Notes under the pieces: generated by a model | What the model saw: only the letters and a program-made list of their open reading frames with translations | What the model was told of the DNA's origin: nothing | The model's database searches: none | Shown here: one piece after another, positions 36,094-44,880 of the stretch | How positions within the stretch are numbered: the stretch's first letter is position 1 | Layout: each line of letters opens with the position of its first letter | Position numbers and translations under genes: made by a program | Assembly (NCBI RefSeq): GCF_050113715.1 | Contig: NZ_JBNJQR010000001.1 | Coordinates: 657,305-721,304 of the forward strand | Source: Brevibacillus_H ginsengisoli | GTDB lineage: Bacteria > Bacillota > Bacilli > Brevibacillales > Brevibacillaceae | DNA: 64,000 nucleotides | Direction: 5' to 3'

Positions 36094-37797
36094 ATGTCAA
36101 ATTATCAAGAATCCCTTTCCGCCATTACTACGCCTCGTCAGTATCCCAACAGTCGCAAGTTTTATGTATCCGGGAGCCGCCCAGATATTCAGGTGCCCAT
36201 GCGCGAAATCGCCCTGCATCCTACTCGAAGTATAAACGGGGAGATGAAGGAAAATGCTCCGTTGCAGATCTATGACACAAGTGGAGTCTACACGGATGAG
36301 AGCGTAAATATGAATATTCACCATGGCTTGCAACCAAAGCGCCTCAATTGGGTGCTGGAACGACAAGATGTGGAAGAATATCAAGGCATTCATCGAAAGG
36401 TTTTGCGATCCAAAGCGGGCCGTACCGTCACGCAGCTATATTACGCTCGTCGTGGGGTTATCACGCCTGAAATGGAGTATATCGCGATCCGCGAGGGTGT
36501 GGAGCCAGATTTTGTGCGTCGGGAAGTAGCTGAAGGAAGAGCCATCATCCCCTTGAATATCAATCACCCTGAGAGTGAACCGATGATTATCGGGCGCAAT
36601 TTCCACGTGAAAGTGAATGCCAATATCGGGAACTCTGCGGTTTCCTCAACGATTGAGGAAGAGGTGGAAAAAATGATTTGGGCAACTTACTGGGGAGCCG
36701 ATACGATCATGGATCTCTCGACAGGCAAGCAGATTCACGAGACCAGAGAATGGATTATTCGCAACTCCCCGGTTCCGGTAGGCACGGTTCCGATCTATCA
36801 AGCGCTGGAAAAAGTAAACGGAATTGCCGAAAATCTAACTTGGGACGTATACCGTGAGACGTTGATTGAACAAGCGGAACAGGGAGTTGATTACTTCACC
36901 ATTCATGCGGGTGTTCGTCTCCATCACATCCCGATGACAGCCAATCGGGTAACCGGTATCGTTTCTAGAGGAGGCTCGATCATGGCGGCATGGTGCCTCG
37001 CGCATCATCAGGAGAATTTCCTCTATTCGCATTTTGAGGAAATTTGTGAAATCATGAAAAAATACGATATCAGCTTCTCGCTTGGCGATGGCTTGCGACC
37101 AGGTTCAATCGCCGATGCGAACGATGAGGCTCAGTTCGCTGAGCTGGAGACGCTGGGGGAACTCACGAAGATCGCCTGGAAGCACGATGTACAAGTGATG
37201 ATCGAAGGGCCTGGACATGTCCCTATGCATAAAATTAAGGAGAATGTGGATCGACAGATGGAGGTTTGTCAAGAGGCTCCATTCTATACCTTGGGCCCGT
37301 TGACTACAGATATTGCGCCGGGTTACGACCATATCACATCCGCTATTGGGGCTGCGATGATCGGATGGTTCGGAACCGCCATGCTGTGCTATGTGACACC
37401 GAAAGAACACTTGGGCTTACCGAATAAACAAGACGTTCGCGAGGGACTGATTGCGTATAAAATTGCAGCCCACGCAGCTGATTTGGCCAAAGGACATCCA
37501 AGTGCCCAAAGACGCGACGACGCTCTCTCCAAGGCTCGTTTTGAATTCCGGTGGTTGGATCAGTTCAACCTCTCTCTTGATCCCGCGAGAGCGATTGAAT
37601 ATCATGACGAGACACTTCCCGCAGAAGGGGCGAAAACGGCTCATTTCTGCTCAATGTGCGGACCGAAGTTCTGCAGTATGAGTATTACCCACGACATTCG
37701 TGAGCGCTTTGGCGCGGCTGCTCAAGCTGAAATTGTGGAAGGGTATCAACAAAAATCACAAGAATTTCGGGACAACGGCAGCAAGCTTTATCGTTAA
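36094..37797 (+). CDS. thiC: Phosphomethylpyrimidine synthase ThiC
   Basis: A 567-residue radical SAM enzyme that converts aminoimidazole ribotide to HMP-phosphate in thiamine synthesis. It shows VKVNANIGNSAVSSTIEEEVEK, LEKVNGIAENLTWDVYRETLIEQAEQGVDYFTIHAGV, EGPGHVPMH, and the C-terminal cluster motif CSMCGPKFCSM (CxxCxxxxC). Controlled by an upstream TPP riboswitch and attenuator. ATG follows GAGGAGG. Confidence 0.98.
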   Translation: MSNYQESLSAITTPRQYPNSRKFYVSGSRPDIQVPMREIALHPTRSINGEMKENAPLQIYDTSGVYTDESVNMNIHHGLQPKRLNWVLERQDVEEYQGIHRKVLRSKAGRTVTQLYYARRGVITPEMEYIAIREGVEPDFVRREVAEGRAIIPLNINHPESEPMIIGRNFHVKVNANIGNSAVSSTIEEEVEKMIWATYWGADTIMDLSTGKQIHETREWIIRNSPVPVGTVPIYQALEKVNGIAENLTWDVYRETLIEQAEQGVDYFTIHAGVRLHHIPMTANRVTGIVSRGGSIMAAWCLAHHQENFLYSHFEEICEIMKKYDISFSLGDGLRPGSIADANDEAQFAELETLGELTKIAWKHDVQVMIEGPGHVPMHKIKENVDRQMEVCQEAPFYTLGPLTTDIAPGYDHITSAIGAAMIGWFGTAMLCYVTPKEHLGLPNKQDVREGLIAYKIAAHAADLAKGHPSAQRRDDALSKARFEFRWLDQFNLSLDPARAIEYHDETLPAEGAKTAHFCSMCGPKFCSMSITHDIRERFGAAAQAEIVEGYQQKSQEFRDNGSKLYR

Positions 37798-37804
37798 GAA
37801 TGGC

Positions 37805-37842
37805 AAACCCTCCGGCTCACTTAAGGTCGAGAGGGTTTTTTC
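37805..37842 (+). terminator. Terminator after thiC
   Basis: AAACCCTC (37805-37812) pairs with GAGGGTTT (37831-37838), followed by TTT. Confidence 0.85.
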
Positions 37843-37901
37843 TTTGAAACTTACTTGCGATTGTATCGTATTACCAGTTGGTGAAGGAAAGGAGGATAAG
37901 A

Positions 37902-39242
37902 GTGATAAGTCGTCTAATACGTACAAGTGCTTGGGCTCTAATCGTTTGTTTTGCAATAGGTCTGCTGCTTGTCCCCTTTCAGCAAGCTGTACAGGCGCAA
38001 TCTTCCAAACATGTATTTGTGATTCCAGTGAAACAGGGGATTGAGCGAGGGTTGGAGAGCTTTTTGCAGCGAGCGTTATCAGAAGCGCATGCGCAAGGAG
38101 CAGATACCATCGTCCTGGATATAGACACCCCAGGTGGCGAGATAGGAGCGGCTGGCGAGATAGGGCGGATGGTTCGAGAGAATCCGGCTAAGGTGGTTGC
38201 CTATATTGACAATCAGGCGTTTTCCGCGGGAACGTACATCGCTCTCAATGCGAATCAAATTGTGATGACGCCTGGAAGCAGCATGGGTTCAGCGGCGCCA
38301 ATTAACCTTCAAGGGAATACAGCAGGGGTCAAGGTCATCTCAGCCTGGTCAGAAATGATGGCTGGAGCGGCCAAGATGAATCACCGCGATCCAGATATCG
38401 CTCGGGCGATGGTCGAACTGGACAAGGAAATCCCTGGTGTGAAGAGCAAAGGGTCCGTGCTTTCCCTTGATGCGACGAAAGCGTTGGAAGTAGGGTATGC
38501 TGACAAAATTGTAAAAGACAAACAAGGGCTATATCAATTCTTAGGTGTTCATGAGAATGAAGTGAAGGAGATTGATCCGACACTCAGCGAAAAAGTAGCC
38601 CGATTCGTTACCAGCCCAGCTGTGATGAGTGTGCTATTTATTATAGGGTTGGTAGGAATGGTTGTTGAATTGTTTGTTCCTGGCTTCGGAGTTTTTGGAA
38701 CCATAAGTATTCTCTCGTTTGGACTCTACTTTTTCGGTCACTTCGTTGCTGGGTTTGCCAGCTGGCTTGACATTGGATTGTTTGTGTTAGGCATTCTGCT
38801 GATGATTCTCGAGATTTTTCTACCGGGTGCAATTATCGGAATCATTGGTTTTGTCTGCTTGGTTACTGGAATTGTGCTCTCCGCTTACAACACCGAGCAA
38901 GGGTTGATTTCCCTAGGCATGGCTGTCATCATCGCGGTAATTGTCGGGTATGTCTTGGCCAAATACTTCGGTCACAGGGGACTTTGGAACAAGTTTATTC
39001 TTCAAACCGAACAGCACAATGCAGAAGGATACGTGGCTCCAAAAGACCAACGTCGCTTAATCGATCAACAAGGCATCGCGTTAACTCCGCTTCGTCCAGC
39101 GGGAATCGTTCGGATTCATACGGATCGAGTCGATGCGGTGAGTGTAGGTGGATTTATTGCGGCAGGAACCCCTATCGTTGTGGTACAGGTGGAGGGGAAC
39201 CGTGTCGTCGTGCAAGAGCAAGAAATGAATATGAAGGAGTAG
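37902..39242 (+). CDS. NfeD-family membrane serine protease (ClpP-class)
   Basis: A 446-residue protein with a signal/anchor segment (SAWALIVCFAIGLLLVPFQQAVQA). A ClpP-like protease domain follows, with VLDIDTPGGEIGAAGEI, the nucleophile region VVAYIDNQAFSAGTYIALNA (Ser) and MTPGSSMGSAAPI. Then come several helices and a C-terminal OB-fold NfeD domain (GIALTPLRPAGIVRIHTDRVDAV). NfeD partners work with flotillins; floA is next. GTG at 37902 with AAAGGAGG upstream is preferred over an ATG eight codons earlier that lacks a site. Confidence 0.93.
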   Translation: MISRLIRTSAWALIVCFAIGLLLVPFQQAVQAQSSKHVFVIPVKQGIERGLESFLQRALSEAHAQGADTIVLDIDTPGGEIGAAGEIGRMVRENPAKVVAYIDNQAFSAGTYIALNANQIVMTPGSSMGSAAPINLQGNTAGVKVISAWSEMMAGAAKMNHRDPDIARAMVELDKEIPGVKSKGSVLSLDATKALEVGYADKIVKDKQGLYQFLGVHENEVKEIDPTLSEKVARFVTSPAVMSVLFIIGLVGMVVELFVPGFGVFGTISILSFGLYFFGHFVAGFASWLDIGLFVLGILLMILEIFLPGAIIGIIGFVCLVTGIVLSAYNTEQGLISLGMAVIIAVIVGYVLAKYFGHRGLWNKFILQTEQHNAEGYVAPKDQRRLIDQQGIALTPLRPAGIVRIHTDRVDAVSVGGFIAAGTPIVVVQVEGNRVVVQEQEMNMKE

Positions 39243-39249
39243 ATAACGA

Positions 39250-40248
39250 ATGGATGCAGGCTTACTTCCCGTTATATTATTAATTGCAATAGGAATCGTG
39301 GTATTAAGTATCTTTTTCTCTTTTGTGCCGGTAATGTTATGGGTTTCCGCATTAGCTTCGGGGGTGCGAATCGGTATTATCACACTAGTCGCTATGCGGC
39401 TTCGTCGAGTTATTCCAGCCCGCATTGTGAATCCGCTGATTAAAGCAAGAAAAGCAGGGTTGGAACTGGATGAGAATCAGTTGGAGAGTCACTATTTGGC
39501 TGGAGGTAACGTCGACCGTGTCGTAGACGCCCTCGTTGCTGCTCAGCGTGCGGAGATTCCGCTTGGCTTCGAGCGTGCTGCGGCAATCGATCTTGCGGGT
39601 CGTGATGTATTGCAGGCTGTACAAATGAGCGTTAATCCCAAAGTGATCGAGACCCCGATCGTTGCAGCTGTTGCTATGAACGGGATTGAAGTGAAAGCCA
39701 AAGCCAAAGTAACTGTTCGCGCCAACATCGATCGTCTTGTCGGTGGTGCGGGTGAGGAAACCATTATTGCCCGTGTCGGTGAAGGGATTGTTACGACGAT
39801 TGGTTCCTCCAAGGAGCACAAAGACGTTCTGGAAAACCCAGACCGAATTTCCCAAACTGTTTTGAATAAAGGGTTGGATGCAGGTACCGCCTTTGAAATC
39901 TTGTCAATCGATATTGCCGATGTAGATGTAGGTAAAAACATCGGGGCGCAACTCCAAACCGACCAAGCGGAAGCGGACAAGCGAATTGCCCAAGCTAAAG
40001 CGGAAGAACGCCGTGCAATGGCCGTTGCGCTTGAGCAGGAGATGAAAGCGAAGATTCAAGAGATGAAAGCCAATGTAGTTGCAGCAGAAGCGGAAGTACC
40101 GCTTGCCATGTCCGAAGCGCTGCGAGCAGGCAAACTAGGGGTTATGGACTACTATAACCTGCAAAATATTGTAGCAGACACCTCTATGCGTCAATCTTTT
40201 GGACATACGAACGATATAGCTAAAGATATCGAAGACGATAAACGATAG
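39250..40248 (+). CDS. floA: Flotillin-like protein FloA
   Basis: A 332-residue scaffold of membrane microdomains. An N-terminal membrane-inserted hairpin (LLPVILLIAIGIVVLSIFFSFVPVMLWVSALASG) is followed by an SPFH-like region (VAMNGIEVKAKAKVTVRANIDRLVGGAGEETI) and an Ala/Glu-rich coiled coil (QAKAEERRAMAVALEQEMKAKIQEM). It starts 7 bases after the NfeD gene, with its ribosome binding site in the last codons of that gene. Confidence 0.96.
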   Translation: MDAGLLPVILLIAIGIVVLSIFFSFVPVMLWVSALASGVRIGIITLVAMRLRRVIPARIVNPLIKARKAGLELDENQLESHYLAGGNVDRVVDALVAAQRAEIPLGFERAAAIDLAGRDVLQAVQMSVNPKVIETPIVAAVAMNGIEVKAKAKVTVRANIDRLVGGAGEETIIARVGEGIVTTIGSSKEHKDVLENPDRISQTVLNKGLDAGTAFEILSIDIADVDVGKNIGAQLQTDQAEADKRIAQAKAEERRAMAVALEQEMKAKIQEMKANVVAAEAEVPLAMSEALRAGKLGVMDYYNLQNIVADTSMRQSFGHTNDIAKDIEDDKR

Positions 40249-40259
40249 GAGCGGATACC

Positions 40260-40718
40260 ATGGATGTATTCGACCTGTTGTTCGACCTTTTGGGTTTGGT
40301 GTTCGCCATATTCGGTAAATTCGGGACGGTCATATTGGTTGCTCTGGGATATCTCTTTTTTGGTAAAAACCGCAAGAAGCCAAAGAATTCCCGTCGTCCA
40401 ATCCCGCGGCCTGTATTCACGCCTGTTTTTACACCGTCTGCGGGACAAGGAGGGACATACGAACCGTCTCAGACCTATACACCAGACACACCCCTAGATG
40501 AAAATCTAGATAATCCGTTTACTCCTTCACAAGAGGTCAGTACAGAATCAAGTGAAGTAATGAGCGTATCAGCGGAGCGCTTCCATGAAATTGAGTCAAA
40601 AGAAACGACTCAAGAGCGTTCAACACAGAAGCTTGATCCGCGTGAAGCGATGAAGTGGTCGATTATTTTTTCGCCGCCTCGTTCCAAGCAGCCCTATTCA
40701 CCAGGGCGCCGCCAGTAA
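40260..40718 (+). CDS. Small membrane protein of the nfeD-floA operon
   Basis: A 152-residue protein I cannot name. One N-terminal hydrophobic segment (LLFDLLGLVFAIFGKFGTVILVALGYLFFG) is followed by a basic stop-transfer KNRKKPKNSRR and a Pro/Ser/Thr-rich, probably disordered tail ending FSPPRSKQPYSPGRRQ. It starts 11 bases after floA, so it is probably co-transcribed and could be a membrane-domain accessory. Confidence 0.75.
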   Translation: MDVFDLLFDLLGLVFAIFGKFGTVILVALGYLFFGKNRKKPKNSRRPIPRPVFTPVFTPSAGQGGTYEPSQTYTPDTPLDENLDNPFTPSQEVSTESSEVMSVSAERFHEIESKETTQERSTQKLDPREAMKWSIIFSPPRSKQPYSPGRRQ

Positions 40719-40732
40719 TTAGTTTTATAAAG

Positions 40733-40764
40733 AAACTCTGGTCTATTTGATCAGAGTTTTTTTG
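40733..40764 (+). terminator. Terminator of the nfeD-floA operon
   Basis: AAACTCTG pairs with CAGAGTTT around an 11-base loop, followed by TTTTTG. Confidence 0.88.
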
Positions 40765-40853
40765 CGTATTGCGCATGAGTTTGCCCCCTTCCCGCATAGG
40801 GTTATAAGAGAAAGTAAATGGCGTCATTGCGCCAGCAAGAAGGGGGCTTGTAG

Positions 40854-41135
40854 ATGAAACGATGGAGCCGCCGACTGCGCCGACTGGCTGTGGGCGTGTT
40901 GGACCTACCCCAAGATGTAGTGCTAGAAGTCCCGCGTATTACGATGATTGGTCATTTGCAAATGTATATAGAAAACCACCGCGGAGTTCTTCACTTCAGT
41001 GATAAGGAACTTCGTTTGCTTCTAACCAACGGGCAACTTCTGGTTGTTGGCGAACAATTGGTGATACGAGCGATTCTTCCTGAAGAGGTATTGCTCGAAG
41101 GGAGAATATCGGGAGTGAAATTCTTGGAGCAGTAA
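40854..41135 (+). CDS. yqfC: Sporulation protein YqfC
   Basis: A 93-residue protein of the YabP/YqfC family. It has WSRRLRRLAVGVLDLPQDVVLEVPRITMIGHLQMYIENHRGVLHFSDKELRLL. It sits in front of yqfD, its fixed partner in spore formers; the pair is under the mother-cell sigma-E in B. subtilis. A CATAGGGT about 55 bases upstream resembles a sigma-E -10, weakly. The ATG follows AAGGGGGC. Confidence 0.93.
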   Translation: MKRWSRRLRRLAVGVLDLPQDVVLEVPRITMIGHLQMYIENHRGVLHFSDKELRLLLTNGQLLVVGEQLVIRAILPEEVLLEGRISGVKFLEQ

Positions 41136-41158
41136 TTAAGGTTTAGGGGGACGTACGC

Positions 41159-42379
41159 ATGCGCAATACATTGCGAGACTGGATGGAAGGACATGTTACG
41201 ATTATCGTTCGGGGCAAAAGGTTTGAGCGATTGATCAACCTTGCCATTCGAGATGGCTTGCATCTGTGGAATATCACACGACAAGGAACGGAGGTGGGCC
41301 AATGCGATATTTTGATTCGCGATTATTTTCGACTGCGTCCGTTGCTGCGTCAGACAGGCTGTCGCTGCCATGTGTTACATCGTGGAGGATTCCCCTTTTG
41401 GCTGGTGAAAATGAGGTTGCGCGCCGGACTAGCTATCGGGTTTATTCTTTTTTTTCTCGGAGTGTACATGCTCTCCAGCTTTATTTGGAGTGTTGATGTC
41501 ATAGGCGTCCACAAAATGACACCCACAGAAGTAAATCTCGCTGCCGCAAAAATCGGGATTAAACCAGGGGCGTGGAAGGTCAAACTAAGTGAACCACAAG
41601 CTTTGCAACGCGAGCTCTTGCAAGCCCTCCCGGAAGCCTCGTGGATTGGTGTGGAACTCAAGGGAACCAAGGCCATCATCCAGGTGGTGGAGAAGGAGAA
41701 GCAAGAAAAGCCGCAGGCGCTAAGTCCCCGTCATCTTGTCGCCAGCAAAAAAGCGGTGGTTCACAGTGTGTTGGCAGAAGCAGGCAAGATTGTGGTCAAC
41801 GTCAATCAGTATGTCAATAAAGGACAGATATTAATCTCGGGTATTATCGGCAATGACACGCGCCAGGGAATTGTGCCTGCTCAAGGGAAGGTGGAAGGGG
41901 AGGTATGGTATCTCTCGGACGTAACGGTTCCCCTCGCGCAAAAACGTTTCTCCTATACGGGGCTGACAGAAGACAATCACTTTTTACGCGCTGGCAATTA
42001 CGCTGTTCGAATCTGGCCGTTTCGAATCCAACCGTTCCAACACTTTGATACGAAAGAAGAGAAGTATGATTTTTCGTTCAAAGGGTTCCAGTTTCCGCTT
42101 GGCTGGAAGGTAGAGACTAGACAAGAAGTCGAGGAGCAGCAGTTTCAGTTGACTCAGGAGAAGGCAATTGAAATTGCCAAAGAGATGGGCCGTCAAGATG
42201 TGTTGAAGCGAGCTGGGAAAGATGCGACGATCAAAGAAGAAAAAGTTTTGCACGCAAAAGAAGAGAATGGTAAAGTTTATTTGAGTATTCATTATTCAGT
42301 CATCGAAGACATTGCCGAAGAACAGCCGATTACTCAACTTCCGCCCGACCCGAACGAGGGAGCGGACAAACCCAACTAA
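41159..42379 (+). CDS. yqfD: Sporulation protein YqfD (stage IV-like)
   Basis: A 406-residue protein. A cytoplasmic N-terminal part (MRNTLRDWMEGHVTIIVRGKRFERLINLAIRDG) precedes one transmembrane helix (AGLAIGFILFFLGVYMLSSFIWSVDV), then an extracytoplasmic region with VHKMTPTEVNLAAAKIGIKPG and VNQYVNKGQILISGIIG. It belongs to the YqfD family required for efficient sporulation. It starts 23 bases after yqfC. Confidence 0.95.
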   Translation: MRNTLRDWMEGHVTIIVRGKRFERLINLAIRDGLHLWNITRQGTEVGQCDILIRDYFRLRPLLRQTGCRCHVLHRGGFPFWLVKMRLRAGLAIGFILFFLGVYMLSSFIWSVDVIGVHKMTPTEVNLAAAKIGIKPGAWKVKLSEPQALQRELLQALPEASWIGVELKGTKAIIQVVEKEKQEKPQALSPRHLVASKKAVVHSVLAEAGKIVVNVNQYVNKGQILISGIIGNDTRQGIVPAQGKVEGEVWYLSDVTVPLAQKRFSYTGLTEDNHFLRAGNYAVRIWPFRIQPFQHFDTKEEKYDFSFKGFQFPLGWKVETRQEVEEQQFQLTQEKAIEIAKEMGRQDVLKRAGKDATIKEEKVLHAKEENGKVYLSIHYSVIEDIAEEQPITQLPPDPNEGADKPN

Positions 42380-42405
42380 GTTGATCGTAAGGAGATGGAG
42401 ACCTT

Positions 42406-43380
42406 TTGCACGTTCAAGATGAGGTAAGAATCCAATTTGCTGATGCATCCGAAGCACTGTTGTTGTTTGGTCCACATGACACGTATCTCAAGCAAATCGA
42501 GCAAAGCACCAATGCAAAGATAAGTACGAGAAGTGGGGAAATAGCGATCAGTGGCGAAAAAGAAGAAGTGGAGAAATTGGCGGCGCTGTTTGACATTCTT
42601 CTCCAACTGATTCGGCGCGGCATCACCTTGTCCGAACGGGACATATCGTATGCAATGCAGTTATCCGATCAGAATAAAGCGGAAGAGCTTCTGCACCTGT
42701 ATGACGAAGAAATTGCCCGTACGCAACGCGGCAAAATTATTCGAGCCAAGACACTGGGACAGCGGCACTATCTTTCTGCGATTAAGCGACACGATATTGT
42801 CTTTGGAATTGGTCCCGCTGGTACAGGGAAAACCTATCTGGCTGTTGTCATGGCTGTGAATGCCTTAAAGAGCGGTCGCGTCAAACGGATTGTGCTCACT
42901 CGTCCAGCAGTAGAAGCTGGGGAGAGCTTGGGATTTTTGCCGGGGGATTTACAGGAGAAGGTTGATCCGTATCTTCGTCCTCTCTATGACGCATTGTACG
43001 ATATGCTGGGGACAGAGCAGGTAGCCAAGATGCTGGAACGCGGTTTGATTGAGGTTGCTCCGCTCGCCTATATGCGCGGACGCACGTTGGAGGATTGCTT
43101 TGTCATTTTGGACGAGGCGCAAAACACCACACCTGAACAGATCAAGATGTTCCTGACTCGACTTGGGTTTGGATCCAAGATGGTCGTAACCGGCGATATT
43201 ACGCAAATTGACCTGCCCAAAGGAAAGAAATCAGGTCTCAGGGAAGCGGAGCGCATCCTAAAGCTGATTCCGGATATTGCTTTTATTCGTTTCCAAGAAT
43301 CTGACGTAGTGCGCCACTCGCTTGTACAAAAAATTATCGAAGCTTACGCCCGTGAGGAAGCAGATCACGGCTATAAATAA
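42406..43380 (+). CDS. phoH: PhoH-like ATPase
   Basis: A 324-residue P-loop protein. N-terminal KH-like segment, then HDIVFGIGPAGTGKTYLAVVMA, RPAVEAGESLGFLPGDLQEKVDPYLRPLYD, FVILDEAQNTTPEQIKMFLTRLG and VVTGDITQIDLP. The fold is helicase-like; its role in RNA metabolism or phosphate stress is not settled. The TTG start has AAGGAGATGG upstream. In B. subtilis the next gene is pgpH; here it is ybeY. Confidence 0.95.
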   Translation: MHVQDEVRIQFADASEALLLFGPHDTYLKQIEQSTNAKISTRSGEIAISGEKEEVEKLAALFDILLQLIRRGITLSERDISYAMQLSDQNKAEELLHLYDEEIARTQRGKIIRAKTLGQRHYLSAIKRHDIVFGIGPAGTGKTYLAVVMAVNALKSGRVKRIVLTRPAVEAGESLGFLPGDLQEKVDPYLRPLYDALYDMLGTEQVAKMLERGLIEVAPLAYMRGRTLEDCFVILDEAQNTTPEQIKMFLTRLGFGSKMVVTGDITQIDLPKGKKSGLREAERILKLIPDIAFIRFQESDVVRHSLVQKIIEAYAREEADHGYK

Positions 43381-43433
43381 ATCAGTTAAATAACAAGTCA
43401 TCACCAATATTAAAGTAAATGAGGGAAGTTGTT

Positions 43434-43919
43434 GTGGCAGCATTAGAGATTGAAGTCATCAATGAACAGTCCGAAATCCTTACTGAACAGCAGGAAGAAT
43501 TGATCAAGCGCTGCCTTATTGCCGCGGCGGAATTGGAAGAGGTAAAAGGAGAAGTGGTCGTCACGCTTGTCGACAATGCGCGCATCCATGAAATCAATCG
43601 TGAATACCGCGGAGTTGATCGTCCCACTGATGTGATTTCGTTCGCTATGAATGAGTCCACAGAAGGGGAGCCAGATATTTTTATCGATGAAGAAGACCTG
43701 GATGATTTCCCGAATGCATTGGGGGATATCATTATCTCCATTCCCCGCACTAAGGAACAGGCGGAAGAATATGGGCACTCCTTCGAGCGTGAATTGGGCT
43801 TTTTAACCGTACATGGGTTCTTGCACCTGTTGGGTTATGATCACGGTTCCCCAGAGGAAGAAAAAGAAATGTTTGGACGACAAGAAGAAATTTTGGCCAA
43901 AATCGGTTTGACCAGATAG
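43434..43919 (+). CDS. ybeY: Endoribonuclease YbeY
   Basis: A 161-residue metal-dependent RNase for 16S 3'-end maturation and ribosome quality control. It shows NREYRGVDRPTDVISFAM, LGDIIISIPRTKEQA, and the metal-binding triad HGFLHLLGYDH. The GTG at 43434 follows GAGGGAAG; an ATG five codons upstream overlaps that box. Confidence 0.95.
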   Translation: MAALEIEVINEQSEILTEQQEELIKRCLIAAAELEEVKGEVVVTLVDNARIHEINREYRGVDRPTDVISFAMNESTEGEPDIFIDEEDLDDFPNALGDIIISIPRTKEQAEEYGHSFERELGFLTVHGFLHLLGYDHGSPEEEKEMFGRQEEILAKIGLTR

Positions 43920-43929
43920 GGGAATTCCG

Positions 43930-44307
43930 TTGAAAGAGTGGCTGCGATTAATTCGAAGCTTTCGTTTTGCATGGAGCGGAATTGTATATACCTTTAGGAC
44001 TCAGCGAAATATGCAAATCCACGGTTGGGTTACGTTCATTGTCCTCCTGTTGTCATGGTGGCTCAAGATCCCGCGTGGAGATGTACTGCTGGTCCTTTTT
44101 TGTATTTCACTCGTCCTTTCCTTGGAGCTGGTGAATACCGCCATCGAAACTGTGGTCGACCTTGTTACATCGGAATGGCAGGAGAAAGCCAAAATCTCTA
44201 AAGATGTCGCAGCCGGAGCCGTCCTGATGTCGGTGGTTTTTGCGGTGATTATTGGGTGTTGTGTGTTTGCCAAGCCTTTATGGGAAAAAATAACCCTTTT
44301 GATGTAA
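43930..44307 (+). CDS. dgkA: Diacylglycerol/undecaprenol kinase family protein
   Basis: A 125-residue integral membrane kinase with three helices. FRFAWSGIVYTFRTQRNMQIHG, FCISLVLSLELVNTAIETVVDLV (the ELxNTAIE active-site motif) and KDVAAGAVLMSVVFAVIIG are family hallmarks. In Gram-positives it phosphorylates undecaprenol or diacylglycerol. TTG start; 10 bases after ybeY. Confidence 0.95.
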   Translation: MKEWLRLIRSFRFAWSGIVYTFRTQRNMQIHGWVTFIVLLLSWWLKIPRGDVLLVLFCISLVLSLELVNTAIETVVDLVTSEWQEKAKISKDVAAGAVLMSVVFAVIIGCCVFAKPLWEKITLLM

Positions 44308-44481
44308 TCTTCGAATCCTACTGACGGATGGCTTGCGCTGGTACTCTGAAAAGAAGTACAATATTTTGACCTACCTTTTGAAGAAGTCTTGCGTTTTTGT
44401 CATTTCCGGTGAGAAGACCGCCTGAGATTCAACAGCCCTGCCGGAGATTGAAATGAGGGATACATAAGTGAGGTGTGCGAA

Positions 44482-44880
44482 ATGAACGACCAGGATTTAA
44501 TCCAACAAGCACTGGAAGCAAGAAAAATGGCCTATGTACCTTATTCCAAATTTGCCGTCGGGGCTGCCTTGTTAAGTGAATCAGGCAAGGTTTACAAGGG
44601 ATGCAATATTGAGAATGCCGCTTATCCGCTATGTAACTGCGCGGAGCGGACAGCGTTGTTTAAAGCCTTTTCCGAGGGGGATCAGAAGTATCAGGCGTTG
44701 GCAGTTGCGGCAGATACCGATCAGCCTGTCCCGCCTTGTGGAGCATGCCGTCAAGTCATGGTGGAACTATGCCCGCCAGACATGAAAGTGATCCTGACCA
44801 ACTTGCATGGAGATATCACCGTGACAACGGTAAAAGAGCTTCTTCCAGGGGCATTTACCAAGGAGGATTTACGTGGATAA
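44482..44880 (+). CDS. cdd: Cytidine deaminase
   Basis: A 132-residue tetrameric-type enzyme converting cytidine to uridine. SKFAVGAALLSESGKVYKGCNIENAAYPL, then the zinc motifs CNCAERTALF and PPCGACRQVM (three Cys plus catalytic Glu). ATG at 44482 follows GTGAGG; an in-frame GTG three codons earlier overlaps it. Its end overlaps era by 8 bases. Confidence 0.96.
   Translation: MNDQDLIQQALEARKMAYVPYSKFAVGAALLSESGKVYKGCNIENAAYPLCNCAERTALFKAFSEGDQKYQALAVAADTDQPVPPCGACRQVMVELCPPDMKVILTNLHGDITVTTVKELLPGAFTKEDLRG

Noticed and set aside
36094..36393. Antisense open frame over the thiC start
   Set aside because: No start signal or recognisable sequence; thiC and its riboswitch explain the region.
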